This document shows positions 56,201 to 64,000 of a DNA stretch of 64,000 bases, in pieces. The notes under the pieces were generated by a model, which was not told where the DNA came from, searched no databases, and saw only the letters and a program-made list of their open reading frames with translations. Position 1 is the stretch's first letter. Each line of letters begins with the position of its first letter. A program made the translations under genes and the position numbers. Origin of the DNA: Halichondria panicea (lineage: Eukaryota > Porifera > Demospongiae > Suberitida > Halichondriidae); the NCBI RefSeq assembly GCF_963675165.1, contig NC_087386.1, forward strand, positions 5,276,169 to 5,340,168, in the 5' to 3' direction.

Positions 56201-57479
56201 TTGGTTGATCCACTATACCGGCCTCTCTGGTGTATCTGTTAAAATATATAAATCTAGAATATTGCCCTATATATGTGTGAGGGAGGCTATCAGTTGGATA
56301 ATTAAGTTTCAATGACACAATTAACATTTAACAGCCCCATATTAAAGCCTGTCTGGTATGTATACGTTGTATGTCAGGAAGTGCTTGGATGCACCAGAAT
56401 CACCTGCATTACAGCTATATATAGGACATATATATATCTAGAGACGATGGTGTACAATCTACAAGCTTAACTATAGCGATTATTATCTACTTGCAATATA
56501 GTTTATGTTGTAACTATATATACGCCTGTATTTATCCAGTGAGAGTTTTCCCCACTCTCTCTCATAACTGTCTTTCAATCGCAGCATCATCACTGCCTAT
56601 ATACTTCATTGTCACTGCATGCTGGTCCATATACAGGATTTTGCAGAGTTCTTGCAACATGAACTTTTAATCGGTATGCACATGCGCAGAGATCTGCCTT
56701 TGATCTCACCGCAGACTATTAGCTAAGGGTCAGTGCATGTGTGTGTGGAAATGAGTAAGGCAGCCTCAAAACTCTCTTTTCACATAATTATAACAGTGGA
56801 GGGTGATGTGATATTACTATGTAATTGGTGAGCCAGAGTACTCCAGCGTGGAAGTGTCTGAACCCCAAATTTGTCTGAACCCCAAATTAATTTATTATAG
56901 TGATCTTGTGAGTGCAGCATGAGTTTAATACATCAGCAGGAGTTAAAATTTGCAGAGGTCGCCATAGCCTGGTGTATTAAACTTCGAGCTTGCAACCAGT
57001 GGTGCCAGCTCTAACTCGTGGATGTTGTAGAATGTAGCAGAGTTCACTGTAGTGGGATTGACATCGTGGTCAAAACAATACATCCATGCATGAGTTCAAA
57101 CCAATAGGAACTTGGTAGAAGAGGAAGCTTTAATACCCTAGTTTTGTAGTCGGACATGTAATATATCTTGCGGCCTTCTTTTGTACACATTTTAAGTTGG
57201 CCGTATCCTTATAAAGACTTCAATCGAATGGCAGTGTTTCAGCCTTGTAGGACCAATGACAGTGACAACACCATCCCAAGATAGACTTCTGGGCTGCCCA
57301 CTTTTGATTTTACTACTTGCCTCAGCTAGCTACATAGTGATACAAGTCCTGGACTTTACTTTAGAATCCATTTTTACTGATCACATGGTGGCAGATCTCT
57401 ACGCATGCGCAGACTGGTTAAAAGTTCATGTTGCAAGAACTCTGCAAAACCCTGTACCTATTGTATATAGGACTGGTGT
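53246..57479. other. central loop of the palindrome, no gene seen
   Basis: About 4.2 kb of very AT-rich DNA (many ATAATTATA, TATATA and TGCATGCA words). The only ORFs are 60-108 codons without recognisable motifs. A smaller inverted pair is present: CAGAGTTCTTGCAACATGAAC at about 56643 and GTTCATGTTGCAAGAACTCTG at about 57425, each next to a GCGCATGCGCAGA-like word. Confidence 0.6.
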
Positions 57480-57949
57480 AGACTACGTATATATACACTG
57501 CCAGGACTTGACTATAATGAGGATTGTTTGTGTATATACTGTGTTGCTGGATCCTGGTATAGAATTTAGTCTACACCCATGACACACACTATATATATTA
57601 TATCAAATTATCAAGACAATACACAGTACTATACATCTATTCAAGCAAAATCTATAGTAATTAGCTGCTGACAACACACTATATATAGATGCATGCATGG
57701 TCATGCAACAAACCAGGTACACACCAGTCTATCAGCCCAGCAAAATGAAATTATAATTATATATATAGTATAGAGTCTATGTATAGTCCGTACACTTTGA
57801 TTCAATCTCTATAGTCAGAACTCAATACAGTTTCTCATGATTGAATCTTCTGTCACAAACTTACTCAAAAGGCTATCTTTGCACTGAGCCGTGAATAATA
57901 TCTTGCATCTAGTGAAATTGTAATTAACATTTGAATTACTGCCCATGGA

Positions 57950-59520
57950 ACGTCAAGAGTCGTTCTAGTTGAGTAAAGTAACAATAACTGAAGGCATGGA
58001 TGGACTGACTGCCTGCATTGCTTGTCCGAGAAATGCTTTTTATGAATTACAGTTGAATCACTACACATGGAAAGTCTGAAAAGTTGCTCCAGGAAGTTCC
58101 ATGCAGTCAATTAAAGTATAGCCTCAGAATTGTAAACTTAGGTATTATCAACATAATTATTGGCTGATACCTGCTTGTCTATAAGACCAGCACTGAATAT
58201 ATTTTCTAGGTTTCCGTTTACGAATCACTGCTCTCGGAAAGTCAGAAAAGTTGCTCAGCAAGTTCCCAGTCGATTAAAAGTAACCTCAGAAGAGTGTATC
58301 AACGTATTGGCTGCTACCTGCTTGTCTAAGACCAGCACTAAATATATTTTCTGGGTTTCCGCTTACGAAGCACAGCTCTCGGAAAGTCAGAAAAGTTGCT
58401 TAGCAAGTTCCAGTCGATTAAAGTAACCTCAGAATTGTAAACTTGAGTATATATCAACATACTGGCTGATATATCTGCATGCATGTCTAGACAAGCACTG
58501 AATATGTTATTTTTCTGGATTCCCGTTAACGAACCACTGCTCTCGGAAAGTCAGAAAAGTTGCTTAGCAAGTTCCAGTCGATTAAAGTAACCTCAGAATT
58601 GTAAACTTGAGTATATATCACCATACTGGCTGATATCTGCATGCATGTCTATAGACCAGCACTGAATGTGTTATTTTTCTGGATTCCCGTTAACGAACCA
58701 CTGCTCTCGGAAAGTCAGAAAAGTTGCTTAGCAAGTTCCAGTCGATTAAAGTAACCTCAGAATTGTAAACTTGAGTATAATTATATCAACATACTGGCTG
58801 ATATCTGCATGCATGTCTAGACCAGCACTGAATATGTTATTTTTCTGGATTCCCATTAACGAATCACTGCTCTCGGAAAGTCAGAAAAGTTGCTTAGCAA
58901 GTTCCAGTCGATTAAAGTAACCTCAGAATTGTAAACTTGAGTATATATATCAACATACTGGCTGATATCTGCATGCATGTCTATAGACCAGCACTGAATA
59001 TGTTATTTTTCTGGATTCCCGTTAACGAACCACTGCTCTCGGAAAGTCAGAAAAGTTGCTTAGCAAGTTCCAGTCGCTTAAAGTAACCCCAAAATTGTAA
59101 ACTTGAGTATATATATCAACGTACTGGCTGATATCTGCATGCATGTCTAGACCAGCACTGAATATATTATTTTTCAGGGTTCCCGTTAACAAACCACTGC
59201 TCTCGGAAAGTCAGAAAAGTTGCTCAGCAAGTTCCAGTCGATTCAAATAACCTCAGAAGAGTATATATCAACATATACTAGCTGATATCTGTATGCATGT
59301 CTATAGACCAGCACTGAATATATTATTTTTCAGGGTTCTCGTTAACGAACCACTGTTCTCGGAAAGTCAGAAAAGTTGCTCAGCAAGTTCCAGTTGATTA
59401 AAGTAACTTGAGTATATCAACATAACTTATTGGCTGATATACTTAATTGCTTGTATATAGACCAGGATTGAACATAATTATTCCAGTTCCCGTTCTATAA
59501 TCATGAAAGTCAGAAAAGTG
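57950..59520. repeat. tandem array in right arm, about 10 copies
   Basis: Inverted counterparts of the left-arm units. The core GCTCTCGGAAAGTCAGAAAA lies near 58070 (variant), 58230, 58375, 58545, 58705, 58870, 59035, 59203, 59355 and 59505. The internal units of this arm resemble each other more than the matching left-arm units (TTTTTCTGGATTCCCGTTAAC). Confidence 0.92.
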
Positions 59521-59741
59521 GCTCGGCGTGTTTCAGTATAGAGCCAAATAACCTCTGGACAATAAATTGGGGAGTATAAGTAGGAGTTAGGTGACTGGCT
59601 GAATTAAAAATGATAATGTTAAATTCATACTAAATCTAGCTCAGTGTACAGACATAATTAATTCAGTCATTGTGCATGTAGCTAGCTAGAGTCTACTGCA
59701 GACATGTGCAAGTAGCTAGCTATTATATCAAGTCTGTACTG

Positions 59742-60829
59742 TAGCCTCGATCCCAGGCCGAGTTTTCGCTTTTATAACGGTTAGGCGAACAACTGGGCCT
59801 GGTACTAGTTGTTTGCGCATGCGTCAAATTTTCATTGTATATTTGTGGTCGGCAAAAATATTTAATAAATCAATAATGGAAATTTGTACACAGAAAATGC
59901 ACAGAGTGAGTACACAAAAGATGCACATAGGGAGCTGCTTCACAAAGGCCTGGGGAGTTGCCAGTTGTGCTGCAGCACAATTACAGTGACCCAGGGCAAC
60001 TTCAGGATGATTGAATGCCTTCAAATTACGTTTCAAAAAGATTTAGCAGGCTGCTGGACTTCTCTGATTCTAGGCCCCAACTCGTAACTCATTGCTTGAG
60101 AAAACGTAGATTCTCTTGATGTCTCTGAGCTACCCAGCAACGCTCGAATGAGCAGGTCATACTCCAGTCCTGTGTCTGTGAGTATAGGACAATATTAAAA
60201 GAAACCAAAGACGGTTAAACCCTTACCTCAAACTGTCCAGTCTCGTCCGTTAGTATAGCCAAGAGGAGCACTGTTGGGATAGCTGGATATTAGCCATTGC
60301 TCCTGTACAGAGAAGTAGACATTTTAAATACGTGTAGATCTATACATATTAAATTTCTCGGTTATAGTGTCATTGTCGACGAGCTGATGATGGCAGCACC
60401 AAGTTCTCTAGCTCACACTCTTCACTTGATCCACCATATTAATGATGAAACTATAGTCTACCTACATTCTTGCCAAACATGAACAAGACTTGATAGCATA
60501 GCCGGCCATAGGGCCCACACAAAAATATCTGACCTTAACAAGCTTGACAAAGCTTTATACCTCTTCCCTTGTTGTTCAGTCTTCAGAATAAGCTTCAGAG
60601 AAGAGAGAAGCTTCAGCTAAGAGCCATTCCAATCAAGTCCAATAATGATAAAACGGGAACTGACTTCTAGTACACGATAGTACACGAATATAAATGTCAC
60701 GAAAGTGAACGAGAATATCCATTCGTCAGAATCTGACGAACGATTGACGCATGCGCAGACAACTAGTACCAGGCCCAGTTGTTCGCCTAACCGTTATAAA
60801 AGCGAAAACTCGGCCTGGGATCGAGGCTA
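59742..60829. mobile_element. Mutator-like element, ~85-bp TIRs, TSD GTCTGTACTG
   Basis: Left TAGCCTCGATCCCAGGCCG followed by AGTTTTCGCTTTTATAACGG, right mirrored to CGGCCTGGGATCGAGGCTA. GTCTGTACTG is exact at 59732-59741 and 60830-60839. No transposase ORF. Confidence 0.93.
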
Positions 60830-61301
60830 GTCTGTACTGCAGACAATGGAGAGTCTACTTAAAACTAGGCTGGCCAGCTTTCTACTTACTTACATAGACT
60901 AGTAGAGTGATCAGGCAAGAGGATATCTCATTACATCTGTGCAAAATCAAGGGTTAACCTTGGAATGCATTGCCCTGCTACGCCCACTCATTTACCTTTC
61001 ACTTCCGCCTTTTCCGATTTCTGGCTTTCTGGTCCTACATGCGCATGCTAGTTTGATCTGAACAAAAGAATGGCCAAAAGAATGTAAAAGAATTCATTAA
61101 TGATCTAATAAACAGTAAGAAGAAGTTCATTAGGATATTTAAAGACATCCTCCTCTTGTCAAGATAATGAAGCACAGTTTTCCATCCAAGATGCGAGGTT
61201 GTCACACAGAAGGCTGTCACACAGATTAATTAAGGCTCGAGAAACAGTGAAATAATCACCAGTTACTCCACAATCATCTATGAATAGTCTCTCGATACGT
61301 T

Positions 61302-61770
61302 AGACAATGGAGACTCCTCGTTACAATCAGCTGAAGATCTGCCGAGTGTCTTCCTTGCTATTCTGGCTAGAAATTCAGCTCACATGCTACCCAACTTTCT
61401 CGGTTATCTGGAGAACTTGGACTATCGTAAAGACAGGATTTCATTGTGGTAAGTTGCACCTGCCCCTATATATGCATCATAATTAGAGGTTGTTACTCTA
61501 TATCAGATGCATTGTATGTAATAGTTTGCAGAATTTCTATTTCTGTTTCTTGCATGCAAATAAAATCCTATTGTGTTTGTACCGGCCACACCCACCTATG
61601 AATATCCTTAACTACACTGTAGGATCAGAACAGACCATAACGGTGACAACATCAAGGCAATACTTGCCGAGTGGGCAGAAAACGTTAAGCTCTTGTACAA
61701 ATCGGTGGACTTGAAGTCATCAGACGAGTGGCTGTATCCGAACCTTGACCCCTTCGAGGAGCATGCATGA
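61302..61770 (+). CDS. fragment of procollagen galactosyltransferase (GT25, COLGALT/CEECAM1 family)
   Basis: Two exons. 61302-61448 (acceptor-like GTTAG; donor TG|GTAAGT) encodes LPSVFLAILARNSAHMLPNF ... ENLDYRKDRISL. 61623-61770 (acceptor TGTAG) continues WIRTDHNGDNIKAILAEW, then LLYKSVDL, and ends FEEHA with TGA. This is the N-terminal part of the first glycosyltransferase-25 domain, which in animals transfers galactose to hydroxylysine of collagen in the ER. The family is normally about 600 residues with a signal peptide; here fewer than 100 are present. The stop falls where the family would continue into the next helix, and no signal-peptide exon is seen upstream, where the palindrome lies. 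Probably a truncated relic, or exons of a gene whose rest lies elsewhere. Confidence 0.8.
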
Positions 61771-62156
61771 CAAGAGGTTCGTCCATGTTGCCCAGCTCTT
61801 TCACTTTTGTGGACGGTTAAGGTTCCCTGCAAATTTTCAAAGCTAGTCCAACTTACTGTTTGCACTGACAGAGTTTTATATATATAGCTATAGCCTAGGA
61901 TGATATGAGTAAAAAAGCATAATGATGAGTGGATTTTAGCAGCTAGACCAATATTTGCACATGTTGACATGCCCATGCACAGTGTAGTAGACATAATATG
62001 GACAGCATATACACTATAGGTGCATGCTGCTGAGAAAGCGTGATTTAGATGTGCTTTTGTATATACTGTCACCCAGTAACTCAGTGTATATACCCTATGC
62101 CATGGGCCATTTCCATTTAATATGATTCATGAACGTTTGCAGTTCGATACTGAATC
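61771..62156. other. no gene seen
   Basis: No conserved exon recognised between the GT25 fragment and the signal-peptide exon. Confidence 0.45.
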
Positions 62157-62253
62157 ATGCGTGCACCACGACAGGTCTGCATGCATGTGCTCTACCTATT
62201 AACTCTGCTGGTTCTATCAGCCTCGAGGGCCCATGAGCAGTGTGTTGTAAACG
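62157..62253 (+). CDS. orphan first exon encoding a signal peptide
   Basis: ATG at 62157 opens MRAPRQVCMHVLYLLTLLVL, then SASRAHEQCVVN, and stops at a strong donor (G|GTAAGT at 62254). The pattern is a basic n-region, a leucine-rich core, and a small-residue cleavage site followed by a Cys-containing mature start. No second exon is recognised before the window ends. It could be the first exon of a secreted or ER protein lying to the right. Confidence 0.6.
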
Positions 62254-63143
62254 GTAAGTAGCACATGCACATGTACGATTCGTAATTATATAGACTACCC
62301 TATAATTATACTATGTCTGTACGTAATAGTGCATGGCAATGAGTGCCACAAGCAGTTTATTGGCTAGCCTACTGGCCTCCCCTGAAGAGAAGGCATGCTA
62401 CTGACTGCTTACGCATAAATTATTGGCTATTTTTTCCTAGCTAGAGGAGACAGAGCTGTATGTTTGTTCGTACAGCTATTTTTTCTGCAGTAAACTTTCA
62501 GGCGTGGCCTGTCCATATATAGGCTATATAGTGTCAGCTTTCACTCTGTTCAGACGTTTAGACGATTGTCATTTATATGCACGGTTGCAGGCTGAGGGTG
62601 AGTCTTTTGTTAGCATAGCAGGCTAAGGGTAGCTATCAGAATGCTATCGGATGGCCTAGCTAGAAACCTTCAATCGAACTTTCTGTCCACTTCCTTCAAT
62701 TCACTTCCGTTCGTTGTGACGTCATTGTTTTACTGAACATACACGTTGTTATCCTGCGTTAGCCGGTACATCTGGCTAATGGTTAGCAGTCGATACCAGG
62801 CCCACCGTTCAAGGAAGTGCGGCCTAGGATCGAGGCTATTTATTGTCCTGTAGTAGATTGTGCAGTGGTCAAGGGCCTGAGAATCTGAGATCACTATACC
62901 ATATACATGTAAAGGGAAATGTTCGCATTTTTTGAGGGTAGAGAAGTAACACAAAAATTAAAACCGGGGTAAACTCCAGCGCACTGGTAATTTCACATGC
63001 AAAGCTATTGGTGGGTGTGGTTTCCTGGCATTGAACTGCAAATATTAGAACCCACGAAAATTTCTGCTGAGGGCTTTGAAGCCAAATAGCGAACATTTTG
63101 CACCCTGCGAAAATTTTCTGCTATACGGTATCTACTAAGGGCC
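62254..63143. other. intron or intergenic; solo transposon end at about 62793-62838
   Basis: Holds a single Mutator-like terminus (TACCAGGCCCACCGTTCAAGG ... GATCGAGGCTA) without a partner and a lone mariner-like terminus (CTATACGGTA at 63121). No exon recognised. Confidence 0.5.
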
Positions 63144-63902
63144 TAGCCTCAATCCAGGCTGCAAAGAGAAAGGCGGCCTGGCATACCTTGTATGCGCATG
63201 CGCGAAATAATTGGCAACAATTTCATCATACAAATTGTAAAAACGGACAAAGTTACAAAAGGGAAGAATACGTATGACAATGTGACCACAATGGCAGCTT
63301 TCAGAGACACTAATCAAAGTAGAATAATTATGCTGCAGCAGTGTTGCTTCTTCTAGCTCTGTTTATCAAAGAGACAGTTCAAGAAAGCCTCCCAGACAGC
63401 TAGAGCTGCCAGCTAGAAAGAGTGGTGGACTCTTTAAATACATCAGTAGATCTTGAGTGAATAACTTCCTGAGTGTCGAGTTAAAGCTTATTAAAAGCTT
63501 TCAGGAGTAATCATTAGCTTCTTTATCTTCAGCAATGACTTCTTGTCGAATATAAAGGCAAGATTTAGTAGCAGAAGACTTTCCTGGTCCATATTACCAC
63601 AGCCTCATCAGGGGATCCACAGGAACACATCATGCCTTTCCTATAACATCTGTAGCCTTACAGTGTAGGGTGTCGTTAAGTAGAGACTTGGCTTGATATA
63701 ATAAAGGGCATAAGAACTCAGTCATCTTTGCACAATACTTCTATGTAACAGACTGTAACTTCAGAATACAAATAGTATACGGTTTATTTTACTGACAGTA
63801 TCCACAAATACACGGATTACCCCCTTTTGGGGGTAATGTACACGCATGCGCATACAAGGTATACCAGGCCGCCTTTCTCTTTGCGGCCTGGAATCGAGGC
63901 TA
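63144..63902. mobile_element. Mutator-like element, TSD CTAAGGGCC
   Basis: Left TAGCCTCAATCCAGGCTGC, right GCGGCCTGGAATCGAGGCTA. The TIRs extend through AAAGAGAAAGGCGGCCTGG and GCGCATGCG. CTAAGGGCC is exact at 63135-63143 and 63903-63911. Confidence 0.92.
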
Positions 63903-64000
63903 CTAAGGGCCATGCAACAGATAATCTGATTTGTGGTTGCGGAGTCATTGTAAAAATTGTACGTCAGAGGTCACCACTAACTCGAAAGTAAAGCCATGCA

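Larger units (their letters stand above)
57480..61044. repeat. right arm of the palindrome, interrupted by a transposon
   Basis: Inner spacer (57480-57570), array (about 57950-59520), outer part (59520-59741 and 60840-61044, ending CTGGTCCTACATGCGC). The outer part is split by the Mutator-like element 59742-60829, so the palindrome is older than that insertion. Confidence 0.9.

Noticed and set aside
57256-57582. 108-codon plus-strand ORF with a hydrophobic N-terminus
   Set aside because: It lies across the inner spacer of the palindrome and a local inverted repeat, has no conserved motif, and its mirror in the left arm is not open.
51101-61054. Target-site duplication for the giant palindrome
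   Set aside because: No direct repeat of convincing length was found next to the arm ends (left ...ACGTCCTACT, right ATGCTAGTTT...), so mobile-element status is not claimed.
1-64000. tRNA, rRNA and other structural RNA genes
   Set aside because: No cloverleaf, rRNA core or snRNA motif was recognised by eye; a covariance-model scan would be needed to exclude them.

Overview
The window looks like nuclear DNA of an early-branching animal, most likely a demosponge of the Amphimedon type (inference). Genes are split by short GT-AG introns, the proteins are animal-type (UBR4, UBL5, collagen galactosyltransferase, CARD/ZU5/Death, kinase-ankyrin, Kelch), the DNA is AT-rich with frequent TGCATGCA words, there is a 200-base N gap, and intergenic space and introns are packed with short DNA transposons. 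No operons, ribosome binding sites or prokaryotic features are seen.

Layout. 1-770: decayed sequence with a 22-bp tandem repeat. 770-2900 (-): seven to eight exons of the C-terminal end of the giant E3 ligase UBR4, cut off at its 5' side and carrying one frameshift. 3727-5220 (-): a Death-domain terminal exon and an upstream exon, with a second copy of the last two UBR4 exons lying between them. 5935-9918 (+): a triplicated 5' leader and an intact intronless 1012-codon gene of transposon-like type. 10375-20561 (-): a long gene encoding Kelch repeats, a leftover kinase tail, ankyrin repeats (one per exon) and a ZU5 domain, with about 5 kb of nested transposons in one intron. 20636-24614 (+): a complete CARD-ZU5-Death gene that starts only 74 bp from the Kelch gene and points away from it. 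24835-25157 (+): UBL5 exons 1 and 2. 25.2-30.6 kb: transposons and the N gap. 30602-31771 (+): a laminin-G/thrombospondin-N-like secreted or anchored protein. 33236-51063 (-): a kinase-ankyrin gene of at least 20 exons, with transposons in its introns. 51111-61044: a roughly 9.9-kb imperfect palindrome whose arms contain about ten tandem repeats each. 61302-61770 (+): a collagen galactosyltransferase (GT25) fragment. 62157-62253 (+): an orphan signal-peptide exon. The window ends in another transposon.

How the genes fit together. The Kelch-ankyrin-ZU5 gene, the CARD-ZU5-Death gene, the Death exon and the kinase-ankyrin gene are modular signalling or death-fold genes of the kind used in metazoan innate sensing (PIDD, UNC5 and NLR relatives). 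The two ankyrin genes share the same set of phase-0, 99-bp exons arranged in a four-repeat cycle, and they share a kinase C-terminal tail. They are therefore paralogues whose N-terminal modules (kinase or Kelch) have been exchanged. A second theme is a Mutator-like transposon family (TIR TAGCCTCG..., 9-10-bp target duplications) with at least seven copies whose target-site duplications can be read directly, including a 54-bp miniature. All functional statements rest on motif reading by eye; no search was run.
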